This document shows positions 1 to 11,655 of a stretch of DNA of 64,000 bases, piece after piece. Location: NCBI RefSeq assembly GCF_016464625.1, contig NZ_JAEAGO010000003.1:62001-126000 (forward strand), written 5' to 3'. Positions within the stretch are counted from its first letter, which is position 1. Each line of letters begins with the position of its first letter. This DNA comes from Penaeicola halotolerans (lineage in GTDB: Bacteria; Bacteroidota; Bacteroidia; Cytophagales; Cyclobacteriaceae). A model generated the notes under the pieces. It worked only from the letters and a program-made list of their open reading frames with translations, ran no database searches and had not been told where the DNA came from. A program made the translations under genes and the position numbers.

Positions 1-2240
1 ATAATATTTTCTCCATGGTCTCTATGTCAGAAGATGGCGGTAAAACTTTCAATACGATCATCCCTTACTCAGGAGTCCACCCAGATCACCATGCGTGGTG
101 GATTCACCCAGAAAATCCAAACTTGATCATAGAAGGTAATGATGGAGGACTCAACATTTCTTATGATAGAGCAAAGACTTGGAGATTTGTAGAAAATATC
201 CCAGTAGCACAACTCTATCACGTCAATGTAGACAATGAGTTTCCTTACAATGTCTATGGCGGTATGCAAGACAATGGCTCTTGGAGAGGTCCAGGCTATG
301 TCTTGAGAGCTGGTGGTATCATCAATGCTTACTGGGATGAACTGATGTTTGGAGACGGCTTTGATGTTGTCCCAGATCCAGAAAACGCTAGATACGGCTA
401 TGCCATGTCTCAGGGTGGTAATGTCGGTAGATTTGACTATGAGACAGGTAATACTAAAACTATCAAGCCTACTCATCCAGATATCGATGTGAGACTCCGC
501 TTCAACTGGAACGCAGCTATTGCACAAAATCCGCATGACCCTAAGTCTATCTACTATGGTAGCCAATACCTACACAAGAGTAATGATAAAGGGACAACTT
601 GGGAAGTGATCTCTCCAGATCTATCGACCAATGATCCTGAGAAACAAAAGCAATACATGAGTGGTGGCTTGACTATAGATGCTACTGGAGCAGAAAACCA
701 CTGTACCATTATCGCTATCGCACCTAGCCCACTAGATCAGCAAGTGATCTGGGTAGGTACAGATGATGGACAAGTACAAGTCACTAGAGATGGTGGCAAG
801 ACTTGGACTAATACTTCAGGAAAAATCACTGGCATGCCTAAAGGTAGCTGGGTACCTCAGATCCAAGCTTCACGCTTCACAGCAGGAGAAGCTTTAGTAG
901 TAGTCAACGACTATAGAAGAGGTAACATGGAACCTATGGTTTTCCGTACCAAAGACTTTGGTAATACTTGGGAGCGCATCGTCACTAGCAGCCAAGTGAA
1001 AGGCTATGCATTGAGTGTTTTACAAGACTTAGAAGAACCGAACTTGCTTTTCCTAGGTACTGAAAATGGACTATGGGTGAGTATAGATGCAGGTAAAAAC
1101 TGGACAGCTTGGAAGCATGGATTCCCTCCAGTATCTACTATGGACATGACTATCCAACCAAGAGAGCATGACCTTGTCATCGCTACTTTTGGACGTTCAT
1201 TCTTTGTCCTTGATGATATCAGACCTTTGAGAGAAATCGCCAAGACTGGTGGTAAAGCGCTTGACAATATCCTAACTGTCTATCAAGCCAATCCAGCTTA
1301 TATGATCCAAGGCTATAAACAAGCTGCAGGAATGAGATTTGGCGCAGATGGAACCTACTCGGGTGAGAATAAAAACCTTCGTGGAGCCACTATCCGCTAC
1401 TCTGTAAATCCTCCTAAGGCTACAGAAGCAGCTACTTCAGCCACATCGGCTAAAGGCAAAAAAGCAACACCTGCTGCCCCAGCAGCTCCTAAAGCTACTG
1501 TGAAGTATGACACGCTTTATACGCATATCTTTGATGCTTCAGGTAAGAATATCAGAACTCTCAAGACAGTTCCTAAAGAAGCTGGACTTGCAGAAGTGAA
1601 CTGGGGACTAGACGAGCGTAGCACATCTACCAGTGCTCGCGGTGGTCGTGGTGGTGAACCTGGCGGAAATTCAGTCATGCCAGGCACTTACAAAGCTGTC
1701 ATGATGTATGGAGATCAAAAAGACTCTACGATGATACAGGTCATGCTTGACCCACGTGTAGAATATGGTGCAGAAGTGATCAAGGCTAAAAATGAGTTGT
1801 ATGACAGACTCGCTAAGTCTACAGAAACACTCGCTGATATCAATACGCAAATCAGAGAAGCGCAAGAGATGATCACTAAAGTGAATACGCTGACCAAAGA
1901 TCTCAAAACAGACGAAGCTAAAGCACTTGCTAAAGCAGCTAAAGAGATCGAAAAAGAGCTTACCGAACTCAATGAATCGATCAATGGTGCTAGAAGAGGT
2001 GGTGGTCAAGGACTCGTTAGAGCTCCTGAGTTGACTGTAGGTAATAAAGTCGGAGAAGCTAGACGCTATATCGGATCTATGCAACAAGCTACTCCTACTC
2101 AGACTGAGCTAACACTGATCGAGCATGCTGAGCAAATGGTCGCTGATGCCAAAGCCAAAGTAGATGCATTCTTTGCAGACAAATGGCCTGCTTTCAAAAG
2201 CCAAGCAGCAAAAGCAGACTTTAATCCTTTTAAAGACTAA
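1..2240 (+). CDS. BNR/sortilin-like beta-propeller protein, 3' part (5' end outside window)
   Basis: The reading frame is open from base 3, so the visible part is the C-terminal portion of a longer protein; the ATG at 15 is internal and not the start. Asp-box/BNR motifs recur (SEDGGKTF, SNDKGTTW, TRDGGKTW, TKDFGNTW, SIDAGKNW), the signature of the sortilin/Vps10-type propeller in large secreted Bacteroidota proteins often annotated as glycosyl hydrolases. After the propeller comes an Ala/Lys/Pro-rich linker (about 470-500 residues into the visible part), a FlgD/Ig-like segment (YTHIFDASGKNIRTL) and a charged helical C-terminus. No catalytic residues can be assigned, so glycosidase activity is not supported. 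An extracytoplasmic location is inferred from the family. Confidence 0.75.
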   Translation, partial: NIFSMVSMSEDGGKTFNTIIPYSGVHPDHHAWWIHPENPNLIIEGNDGGLNISYDRAKTWRFVENIPVAQLYHVNVDNEFPYNVYGGMQDNGSWRGPGYVLRAGGIINAYWDELMFGDGFDVVPDPENARYGYAMSQGGNVGRFDYETGNTKTIKPTHPDIDVRLRFNWNAAIAQNPHDPKSIYYGSQYLHKSNDKGTTWEVISPDLSTNDPEKQKQYMSGGLTIDATGAENHCTIIAIAPSPLDQQVIWVGTDDGQVQVTRDGGKTWTNTSGKITGMPKGSWVPQIQASRFTAGEALVVVNDYRRGNMEPMVFRTKDFGNTWERIVTSSQVKGYALSVLQDLEEPNLLFLGTENGLWVSIDAGKNWTAWKHGFPPVSTMDMTIQPREHDLVIATFGRSFFVLDDIRPLREIAKTGGKALDNILTVYQANPAYMIQGYKQAAGMRFGADGTYSGENKNLRGATIRYSVNPPKATEAATSATSAKGKKATPAAPAAPKATVKYDTLYTHIFDASGKNIRTLKTVPKEAGLAEVNWGLDERSTSTSARGGRGGEPGGNSVMPGTYKAVMMYGDQKDSTMIQVMLDPRVEYGAEVIKAKNELYDRLAKSTETLADINTQIREAQEMITKVNTLTKDLKTDEAKALAKAAKEIEKELTELNESINGARRGGGQGLVRAPELTVGNKVGEARRYIGSMQQATPTQTELTLIEHAEQMVADAKAKVDAFFADKWPAFKSQAAKADFNPFKD

Positions 2241-2263
2241 TTGTCAAAAATCTATATAAATCA

Positions 2264-2293
2264 AAAGGCAGTGTCGTTGACACTGCCTTTTTT
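2264..2293. terminator. Bidirectional intrinsic terminator
   Basis: A 12-bp perfect stem (AAAGGCAGTGTC / GACACTGCCTTT) with a 3-base loop is flanked by A and T runs. It sits between the convergent propeller gene and the UDP-sugar decarboxylase gene and can serve both. Confidence 0.9.
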
Positions 2294-2329
2294 ATGAGCG
2301 ATAAGATAAACTTTGATTATGAACAGCGA

Positions 2330-3265
2330 CTATGATAGCTGTGTTCTGAAGTAAGCAATCGTTCTATCAAGTCCTTCTTCTAGGGCGATCTTTGGCTGCC
2401 AGTTAAGATGTTCTTTGGCCATATCTATAATTGGCTTACGCTGTAGTGGATCATCCTGAGGCAGTGGTTTGAAGACTAAATTACTCTTGCTCTTGGTCAT
2501 TTTGATGATCAGTTCAGCTAATTGCAACATCGTAAACTCTGTAGGATTCCCGATATTCACTGGGCCTGTAAAATCTGGACCACTATTCATCAGGCGGTAC
2601 ATCCCATCTATCAGGTCATCCACATAGCAAAAGCTCCTTGTCTGCATACCATCTCCATAAATAGTAATATCCTCATGGCGCAATGCCTGCATGATAAAAT
2701 TACTCACTACTCTCCCATCCTCTGGATGCATGCGTGGGCCATAAGTATTGAAGATACGCATGACCTTGATCTCCAACTGATGCTGTCTATGATAGTCAAA
2801 AAATAAAGTTTCTGCACAGCGTTTTCCCTCATCATAGCAGGCACGTGGACCAGTAGTGCTTACATTGCCACGGTAAGACTCAGGCTGAGGATGCACCTCA
2901 GGATCTCCATACACCTCAGAAGTACTCGCTTGTAGAATTCTAATCTTAAGACGCTTTGCTAGACCGAGCATATTAATGGCTCCTACTACGCTTGTTTTGG
3001 TGGTCTGTACTGGATCAAACTGATAGTGAATAGGACTTGCAGGACAAGCCAAGTTATAGATCTCATCTACCTCCACATAAAGTGGAAAGGTGATATCATG
3101 CCTAAGCAACTCAAAATTGCGATGATCCATCAAGTGATGAATGTTTTGCCTTCTTCCTGTAAAGAAATTATCCACACAAAGTACCTCATGACCTGCTGCT
3201 ATGAGCTTGTCACAAAGATGACTTCCTAGAAATCCCCCACCTCCTGTGACGAGTATTCTTTTCAT
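2330..3265 (-). CDS. uxs: UDP-glucuronic acid decarboxylase (UDP-xylose synthase)
   Basis: This 311-aa extended short-chain dehydrogenase matches the full length of bacterial UXS. The NAD-binding motif TGGGGFLGS is at residues 7-15. The catalytic Tyr-x-x-x-Lys (YDEGK) is at 144-148, with the TSEVYGDP motif at 115-122 typical of UXS and dTDP-glucose dehydratase relatives. The [10 protein letters not shown] and TRSFCYVDD segments are also characteristic of UXS. It converts UDP-glucuronate to UDP-xylose with tightly bound NAD in the cytoplasm, feeding cell-surface polysaccharide synthesis. A winged-helix regulator lies 35 bp upstream on the same strand. The exact product (UDP-xylose or a 4-keto intermediate) cannot be settled from sequence. 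Confidence 0.9.
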   Translation of the reverse strand: MKRILVTGGGGFLGSHLCDKLIAAGHEVLCVDNFFTGRRQNIHHLMDHRNFELLRHDITFPLYVEVDEIYNLACPASPIHYQFDPVQTTKTSVVGAINMLGLAKRLKIRILQASTSEVYGDPEVHPQPESYRGNVSTTGPRACYDEGKRCAETLFFDYHRQHQLEIKVMRIFNTYGPRMHPEDGRVVSNFIMQALRHEDITIYGDGMQTRSFCYVDDLIDGMYRLMNSGPDFTGPVNIGNPTEFTMLQLAELIIKMTKSKSNLVFKPLPQDDPLQRKPIIDMAKEHLNWQPKIALEEGLDRTIAYFRTQLS

Positions 3266-3300
3266 ATATTCAATATTAATCTTGTAGTCCTATAGATACT

Positions 3301-3834
3301 CTAAACTTTGTCATAAAGCACGATGCCTTGATCCAAGCATAATTCTACTTGTCTCTCAGCTAGTTCATGCTCAGTCAAGATATGCGTACTCACTTTTCGC
3401 TGAATGATTTGCTCTGCCTTCTTGACCAATCCTTCCAAATACACTTGATCTATGCGTCCAACCAACACTAACTCTATAACACCACTATCTCTTCCTTTGG
3501 CATAATCACCTATGATCACTGCATAGTGCAAATCGCCAATCTTACTGATGATTTGCTCAATGAGACTGTCTATACCCATGTATTTGGATACAATCTTGGA
3601 GATCTCTGGAAATAGTGGATGCGATTGATTGGCAGTATAGACGATAGTATTTCCACTGGGTTTGCTCGAAAGAAACTCGGCTTCTGAGAGTCTATTGAGC
3701 TCTACTCGTACAGCATTGGTAGATTCTCCAAACTCCTCCGCAAGACTTCTCAAGTAACTCTTTGTCTGAGGGTTACTAAAAAACTTAAGCAAAAGCTTTA
3801 GTCTTGTTTTGGAAGTGATCAGTGACTCTAACAT
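3301..3834 (-). CDS. Winged-helix transcriptional regulator with degenerate nucleotidyltransferase-like domain
   Basis: The N-terminal ~75 residues form an ArsR/MarR-like winged helix (SLAEEFGESTNAVRVELNRL is the recognition region). The C-terminal half contains VIIGDYAKGRDSGVIELVLVG, which resembles the GSxARG...SDxDLxV core of MNT-type nucleotidyltransferases but lacks its paired acidic residues, so I infer a non-catalytic ligand-sensing domain. It is transcribed just ahead of uxs (35-bp gap), and relatives of this two-domain protein sit near surface-polysaccharide genes in Bacteroidota. Regulation of uxs or of a polysaccharide locus is therefore inferred. A long AT-rich promoter region (3835-4083) separates it from the divergent lipoprotein gene. 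Confidence 0.65.
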   Translation of the reverse strand: MLESLITSKTRLKLLLKFFSNPQTKSYLRSLAEEFGESTNAVRVELNRLSEAEFLSSKPSGNTIVYTANQSHPLFPEISKIVSKYMGIDSLIEQIISKIGDLHYAVIIGDYAKGRDSGVIELVLVGRIDQVYLEGLVKKAEQIIQRKVSTHILTEHELAERQVELCLDQGIVLYDKV

Positions 3835-4083
3835 GTTTAAAAAGTGAGTAACAAAATTACTCGAATAATGAGATTATCAAAATTTTTATAAAAAATATAT
3901 ACCCAAAGCTATCATTGAATCTCCCCTACTTACATCAATAAAAGTTGATTTAAACTGTTATAAGCCAATATTTAATATTATTTAACTTAACCTGTATAAA
4001 ATTAAATTTATCAAAGCTTTTCATTTCCCAAATCAAATGATATGTTTAAATAAAAATAAGCATTTAAACCCAACCTTACCACT

Positions 4084-5244
4084 ATGAGAAAACATATACT
4101 TTTACTTCCCATACTAGCACTTTTTGGAGCTTGCAGTACTAGTAATATTCAAGAAGGCCCGCTCGATAAGCTAAGCATCCAACTAGACACAGTGATGATC
4201 GATACGGGTGATGATATTATAGACCTTAGAAGCAACTTATATAATGCCCAATTATCTGAAGATAATAGATATCTATACAATTTGATATCATATGGCGATC
4301 CAAGTTTGGAAATCATTGATTTAGATGAGCTCAAATTAGTTAGAAGCTCCCCTCTTGAAAAAGATGGGCCAAATGGAATTCCCCAATATTTGAATAAGTT
4401 TTATGTGACAAATACAGGGGATTTATTACTCTTAGATTATAGATTCTATAAAGTTTTCAACTTAGACGGAAAAGTCATTAATGACTTAGCTCTTGAAAAA
4501 ATCGCACCTGAATTGCTCAACGGCTTTGATAACTACCCTAATGCTCTAATAGATTACCCAAACAACCCAAATAAAAAAATACTAATGATAAATAATTGGC
4601 AATCAATGAAATATACATTATTGCAATTTGATTTAACTACTAAATCTTTTCAAGAAATCTCTCTTAATGGACTAGATAAACTAAACGACTATCGTACCAA
4701 GATCATGATAAATGGAATGGATGCTGGAGGAATGGGGTCAAGAGCAATAGCATCCTACGGAGCAGAAAAAATAGTAATCAGTAATGATGCTTTCAATGAA
4801 ATTCAAATCTATGATATGTCAAAAGACACGCTTTATATTAAAGATCTTACAACAACCCTATTAGGAAGTAAGAGAAGTTTCATTCCTCCTAAAGAAATTG
4901 AAAGAGATGCAAAATTAATGAATGAGTTAATAAAATCTGTGGATGAAGATCTTAAATATGGTAAGTTTATTTGGGATGCAGCTTCAAAAAACTTTTTCAG
5001 ATTTTCTAGTAAAGAAAACTTCAATGGTGAGCAAAATGAAAATGGTCGATTTATCTCAACAAGTGCAGACGTTTACCTCAGCATCTTTGATGAGGATTTC
5101 AATTTATTAGCAGAAGCGCTCATCCCAGAGTTGAATAAAGCTCCTAGCTTACATTTCATCAAGGACGGAAAGATCTGGCTCTTTGAAAACATGAATGATG
5201 AAGTGGCTTTTATAAGAATTGATTTGAGTGAAAATAAGCTCTAA
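4084..5244 (+). CDS. Lipoprotein, possibly DUF4221-like, unknown function
   Basis: A lipoprotein signal peptide is clear: MRKHI, a hydrophobic run, then lipobox LFGAC with the lipidated Cys at residue 17. The remaining ~370 residues are rich in beta-strand-like segments with recurrent short motifs ending in aspartate-rich turns (for example EIIDLDELKLV and FNLDGKVINDL), suggesting a beta-propeller. Overall it resembles the DUF4221 lipoproteins of Bacteroidota, but I cannot confirm this. It stands alone, with an AT-rich promoter region upstream and a strong hairpin terminator 6 bp downstream. An outer-membrane or periplasmic location is inferred. Confidence 0.6.
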   Translation: MRKHILLLPILALFGACSTSNIQEGPLDKLSIQLDTVMIDTGDDIIDLRSNLYNAQLSEDNRYLYNLISYGDPSLEIIDLDELKLVRSSPLEKDGPNGIPQYLNKFYVTNTGDLLLLDYRFYKVFNLDGKVINDLALEKIAPELLNGFDNYPNALIDYPNNPNKKILMINNWQSMKYTLLQFDLTTKSFQEISLNGLDKLNDYRTKIMINGMDAGGMGSRAIASYGAEKIVISNDAFNEIQIYDMSKDTLYIKDLTTTLLGSKRSFIPPKEIERDAKLMNELIKSVDEDLKYGKFIWDAASKNFFRFSSKENFNGEQNENGRFISTSADVYLSIFDEDFNLLAEALIPELNKAPSLHFIKDGKIWLFENMNDEVAFIRIDLSENKL

Positions 5245-5249
5245 ATAAA

Positions 5250-5279
5250 AAAGGATGGTCTGCAAAGACCATCCTTTAT
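5250..5279. terminator. Bidirectional intrinsic terminator
   Basis: The stem AAAGGATGGTCT / AGACCATCCTTT (12 bp, GCAA tetraloop) is flanked by A and T runs. It lies between the convergent lipoprotein gene and katG. Confidence 0.9.
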
Positions 5280-5300
5280 TTTCACGCTATTAATTGATTA

Positions 5301-7541
<2,241 letters not shown>

Positions 7542-7603
7542 TTATGTATGTTTTTGATTTATGCTAAATAGATGTTCGAAGTTACCAAAAAAGATTTTTA
7601 ATA

Positions 7604-7625
7604 TGATTATAATTCTCATTGATAA
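7604..7625. promoter_or_regulatory. Possible Fur/PerR-family operator upstream of katG
   Basis: TGATTATAATTCTCATTGATAA is an imperfect AT-rich dyad reminiscent of Fur/PerR boxes. It lies in the 275-bp divergent region between katG and the acylase gene. This is a resemblance only; AT-rich DNA produces such matches by chance. Confidence 0.3.
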
Positions 7626-7813
7626 AAACTATGAGACTTATCGAAATTCACAAACATTGAATCTACCTATACCTAACTGCTTATCTACTTTGATGGTTTC
7701 ACAAAAAAGTCCAAAAGCCCACTTATCACACCAAGTCTCTAAGCCACAGATTAAAACTTTTATATTTAGCTCCTTTTACTAATTTAGCTTCACTTTAAAC
7801 CCAACTATATACT

Positions 7814-9985
7814 ATGAAAAAATTTACTTGGCTATTCTTATTCATCACAAGTTTACTGATCTCCTGTGCTGCTCCTACCCCTGAACAGTCCTGGGAGGCA
7901 TATGCAGATCAAGTGACTATCATGCGAGATCAGTGGGGCATCCCACACATTTATGGTAAGACTGATGCTGATGCTGTATTTGGTATGATCTACGCCCAGT
8001 GTGAGGACGACTTCAACCGCGTAGAAGTCAACTATATCAATGCACTTGGTCGCATGGCTGAAGTAGCAGGTGAAGATTACATTTTCACTGACTTCAGGAT
8101 GAAACTTTATATCAATGAAGATGAACTTAAAAAGGAATACGCTAACAGCGCCCCTTGGCTCAAAGAGCTCATGGACGCTTGGGCTGCAGGCATTAATTAT
8201 TACCTACTTAAGCATCCTGAGGTAAAACCAAAGCTAATCACACAGTTCGAACCTTATATGGCACTGGCATTTATCGAAGGTAGTATCGGTGGCGATATAG
8301 AGACCATCTCTACAAATGGACTAAAAGCTTTCTATGAAGAAAACTTCATGGCTTACACAGAAAACCCTGTGCAAGACTGGGAAGAAGAGCCAAAAGGATC
8401 AAATGGTTTTGCCATAGCTCCTGAACTCACCCAGAATGGCCATGCGCTACTAATGATCAATCCGCATACCTCATTTTACTTTAGACCAGAGATGCATGTG
8501 GTTAGTGAAGAAGGCTTAAATGCATATGGCGCAGTGACTTGGGGACAGTTTTTTATCTATCAAGGCTTCAATGAAAACAATGGCTGGATGCATACTTCTG
8601 CTAAAGCAGATGCTATCGATCACTTTGCCCTAACAGTAGAGAAAAGAGACAATGGCTACTTCTACAAATTCGGAGAAGAATGGAGACCTCTAACAGAAAA
8701 AGTCATATCAATACCATACAAATCTGGAGATGAAACGCTCACTAAAAATATTACAGCTTACTACAGTCATCATGGTCCAGTGATCAGAAAAGAGGGAGAT
8801 AAATGGATCGCCATCTCCCTTATGGTAGAACATGAGAAAGCACTCACACAGTCATATCAGCGAACTAAGACGACCAATCATGCGGAGTTTAAGGAAAACA
8901 TGAACCTCAAAACCAACTCCTCTAATAGCACTGTCTATGCAGATAAAAATGGTACTATTGCATACTATCATGGTAATTTTGTCCCTGTGAGAGATCCGCA
9001 GTTTGACTGGAGAAATGTAGTAGATGGTAGCGATCCTAGAACTGACTGGCAAGGGCTGCATGAAGTCGAAGAGATGATCTACATCGAAAATCCTTCAAAT
9101 GGCTGGATACAAAACTGCAACTCTACCCCTTTTACCGCAGCAGGTCCTAACAGCCCAGATCCTGCCAACTACCCTCCGTACGTAGCGTGGGATGTAGAAA
9201 ATGCACGTGGACTCAACGCTGTCAGAATATTGACTGATAAAAAAGATTTGACCTTAGAAACTTTGATCTCAGAAGTAGCTTATGAACCTACTTTGATGGC
9301 TTTCAAACCACTCATACCTGCACTCGTAGCAGCCTATCAAAGAATGCCTAATGGTAAGCGCAAAGATACTCTCAAAGGCCCCATAGACACTCTTGCTAAC
9401 TGGGATCTTAAGACAGGTGCAGCCTCAGTGGGCACTTCTTTGGCAGTATTTTATGGCAATCAACTCCTCAGTGCTTCCAGAAGCTTGGAACGAGAGTGGA
9501 ACACCTACATATTTGATTTCCTTGCCGCCAATGCCAGTGATGAAATGATGCTAGGCTCATTAGAAAAAGCTATCGAAAGGTTAAACGAAGATTTTGGTAC
9601 TTGGGACATCGCATGGGGTGAGATTAATCGTTTCCAAAGACTAACAGGTGAAATACAAGCTACTTATGATGATGAAAAGCCAAGCATCCCAGTAGGCTAC
9701 AACTCCTCTATGTGGGGATCACTAGCAGCTTATGGCAGTAGAGCCTATCCAAATACCAAGAAGTGGTATGGAAATGTGGGCAATAGTTTCGTAGCAGCTG
9801 TGGAGTTTGGGGATAAAGTAAGGGCAAAATCTCTCCTCGCTGGTGGACAAAGTGGTGATCCTAACTCACCTCACTTTACAGACCAAGCAGAGATGTATAG
9901 CAGAGGTGAGTTCAAAGATGTTTATTACTATAAAGAAGACGTCACAGCCCACGCAAAGGAGACTTATCAGCCAGGGAAAAGATAA
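7814..9985 (+). CDS. Penicillin acylase family lipoprotein (Ntn hydrolase)
   Basis: The 723-aa precursor begins with a lipoprotein signal (MKKFTWLFLF, lipobox LISCA). The penicillin amidase/AHL-acylase family signature is present: VTIMRDQWGIPHIYGKTDADA near the N-terminus of the alpha chain, the GSNGFAI motif whose Ser becomes the N-terminal nucleophile after autoproteolysis, and the WGQFFIYQGFNENNGW and NPSNGWIQNCN segments of the beta chain. Family members cleave amide bonds of penicillins, acyl-homoserine lactones or other N-acyl compounds in the periplasm; the substrate here is unknown. The gene stands alone, with a terminator 27 bp downstream. A quorum-quenching role is possible but not shown. 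Confidence 0.88.
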   Translation: MKKFTWLFLFITSLLISCAAPTPEQSWEAYADQVTIMRDQWGIPHIYGKTDADAVFGMIYAQCEDDFNRVEVNYINALGRMAEVAGEDYIFTDFRMKLYINEDELKKEYANSAPWLKELMDAWAAGINYYLLKHPEVKPKLITQFEPYMALAFIEGSIGGDIETISTNGLKAFYEENFMAYTENPVQDWEEEPKGSNGFAIAPELTQNGHALLMINPHTSFYFRPEMHVVSEEGLNAYGAVTWGQFFIYQGFNENNGWMHTSAKADAIDHFALTVEKRDNGYFYKFGEEWRPLTEKVISIPYKSGDETLTKNITAYYSHHGPVIRKEGDKWIAISLMVEHEKALTQSYQRTKTTNHAEFKENMNLKTNSSNSTVYADKNGTIAYYHGNFVPVRDPQFDWRNVVDGSDPRTDWQGLHEVEEMIYIENPSNGWIQNCNSTPFTAAGPNSPDPANYPPYVAWDVENARGLNAVRILTDKKDLTLETLISEVAYEPTLMAFKPLIPALVAAYQRMPNGKRKDTLKGPIDTLANWDLKTGAASVGTSLAVFYGNQLLSASRSLEREWNTYIFDFLAANASDEMMLGSLEKAIERLNEDFGTWDIAWGEINRFQRLTGEIQATYDDEKPSIPVGYNSSMWGSLAAYGSRAYPNTKKWYGNVGNSFVAAVEFGDKVRAKSLLAGGQSGDPNSPHFTDQAEMYSRGEFKDVYYYKEDVTAHAKETYQPGKR

Positions 9986-10012
9986 CATATTGCCTGTTTA
10001 GGTAATTTACAG

Positions 10013-10047
10013 AGCCCAGTTACCTTTTTAGTTAGCTGGGCTTTTTC
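10013..10047 (+). terminator. Intrinsic terminator after acylase gene
   Basis: AGCCCAG and CTGGGCT form a stem around a 16-base loop, followed by TTTTTC. It is 27 bp after the stop codon. Confidence 0.75.
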
Positions 10048-10143
10048 TATGGAAACCACAAACACTAAGGCCTCTAAATGAATTCTTCCTAAAGAGATAT
10101 CAAGAAGCTTTTTAAAGCACTGTCATTTTGTCCGATTTATCTT

Positions 10144-10151
10144 TAACTTTG
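10144..10151 (+). promoter_or_regulatory. Candidate -7 element of the miaB operon
   Basis: TAACTTTG is a perfect match to the Bacteroidota TAnnTTTG -7 element, 20 bp before the miaB start codon. No well-spaced -33 TTG is visible, so confidence is moderate. Confidence 0.45.
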
Positions 10152-10170
10152 CGCTAGAATAAAAGCATAC

Positions 10171-11655
10171 ATGGAAAATATCATCAAAGACATCGAAATC
10201 CTAGGGGGAGAACAAGCTCCTGAGGCTTGTGATTATAAGACAACTGCAGAGGAGAATACTGGAAAGATCAAGAAGCTCTACATCGAAAGCTACGGTTGTC
10301 AAATGAATTTTTCTGATAGTGAAATCGTAGCCTCCATCATGAAAGAGCAAGGCTATGATACGACAGCAGATTTCAATAAAGCTGATGTCATTTTTCTCAA
10401 TACTTGTTCTATCAGAGAAAAGGCCGAGCAGACTGTTCGCCAAAGACTCAATAATTTCAATAAAGTAAAAAAGGCAAGACCTGAGGTCACTATAGGAGTA
10501 CTAGGCTGCATGGCAGAGCGACTCAAGGATCAACTTCTCGCTGAGGAAAAATCTGTAGACATCGTAGTAGGTCCAGATGCCTACAGAGACCTACCTAACC
10601 TTGTCAATCAAGCAGATGATGGTATCAGAGGGATCAATACTTTCCTGTCTAGAGAAGAGACTTACGCAGATATAGCCCCGGTGAGACTCAATTCAAACGG
10701 TGTGACTGCCTTCATTTCCATTATGAGAGGCTGTGACAATATGTGCTCTTTTTGCGTAGTTCCTTTTACTAGAGGGCGTGAGCGCAGTAGAGACCCACAG
10801 TCCATCTTAGCAGAAGCACAAGACTTATTTGCAAAAGGCTATAAAGAAGTCACTTTACTTGGTCAAAATGTGGATTCCTATAAATGGTCCCCTGAAGAAA
10901 ACAATAAAGCAAGACTAGAAAAGAAAACAGACGAAGTCTCTACTGTGGTGACTTTTGCCCATCTTCTAGAAATGGTGGCACAAGTTTCTCCAGACCTTCG
11001 TGTGAGATTTTCCACTTCACATCCAAAGGACATCACTGATGATGTGTTATACACTATTAAAAAGTATGATAACATCTGTAATTATATCCACCTGCCAGTA
11101 CAAAGTGGCAATTCAAGAGTGCTTAAGATGATGAATCGTACTTACGATCGCGCTTGGTACATAGAGCGTGTCCAAAAGATCCGTGAAATCCTAGGAGATG
11201 AGTGTGGGATCTCTTCAGACATGATTGCTGGATTTTGCTCCGAAACTGAGGAAGAGCATCTAGACACACTGAGCATCATGGATATTGCACAGTATGATTT
11301 CTCTTATATGTTCTACTATTCAGAGCGTCCAGGGACACTAGCGGCCAAAAAATATGCAGATGATATTCCTTTGGAAGTAAAAAAGAGAAGACTTCAAGAA
11401 ATCATTGATAAACAAGGGGCACTTTCATTAGAAAGAAACAAAATGGACCTAGGAAAAACACATAGAGTCCTACTGGAGGGTTTTGCTAAAAAGTCAAATG
11501 AGCAACTCATGGGGAGAAACTCTGCCAACAAAGTAGTCGTGATCGATAAAGGCGCTCATCAAATAGGTGACTATGTAGATGTCTTGATCACTGACTATAC
11601 GAGAGGCACACTCTTCGGCACTGTAGTTAATACACAACCTATCGCAGCCCTATGA
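10171..11655 (+). CDS. miaB: tRNA-2-methylthio-N6-dimethylallyladenosine synthase
   Basis: This radical-SAM methylthiotransferase adds the 2-methylthio group to i6A37 of tRNAs reading UNN codons. The N-terminal UPF0004 domain has the three cluster cysteines C43, C79 and C113 (YGCQMN, NTCSIR, LGCMAE). The radical-SAM triad CDNMCSFC is at C188, C192 and C195, and a TRAM domain closes the protein (~430-494). The length of 494 aa includes a ~30-residue N-terminal extension before KLYIESYGC, common in this phylum. Its stop codon overlaps the start of the sigma-54 activator (ATGA), indicating translational coupling in an operon that continues to secG. Confidence 0.95.
   Translation: MENIIKDIEILGGEQAPEACDYKTTAEENTGKIKKLYIESYGCQMNFSDSEIVASIMKEQGYDTTADFNKADVIFLNTCSIREKAEQTVRQRLNNFNKVKKARPEVTIGVLGCMAERLKDQLLAEEKSVDIVVGPDAYRDLPNLVNQADDGIRGINTFLSREETYADIAPVRLNSNGVTAFISIMRGCDNMCSFCVVPFTRGRERSRDPQSILAEAQDLFAKGYKEVTLLGQNVDSYKWSPEENNKARLEKKTDEVSTVVTFAHLLEMVAQVSPDLRVRFSTSHPKDITDDVLYTIKKYDNICNYIHLPVQSGNSRVLKMMNRTYDRAWYIERVQKIREILGDECGISSDMIAGFCSETEEEHLDTLSIMDIAQYDFSYMFYYSERPGTLAAKKYADDIPLEVKKRRLQEIIDKQGALSLERNKMDLGKTHRVLLEGFAKKSNEQLMGRNSANKVVVIDKGAHQIGDYVDVLITDYTRGTLFGTVVNTQPIAAL

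Noticed and set aside
7561-7782. 73-aa plus-strand frame between katG and the acylase gene
   Set aside because: Its sequence lacks domain features, and it occupies the divergent promoter region.
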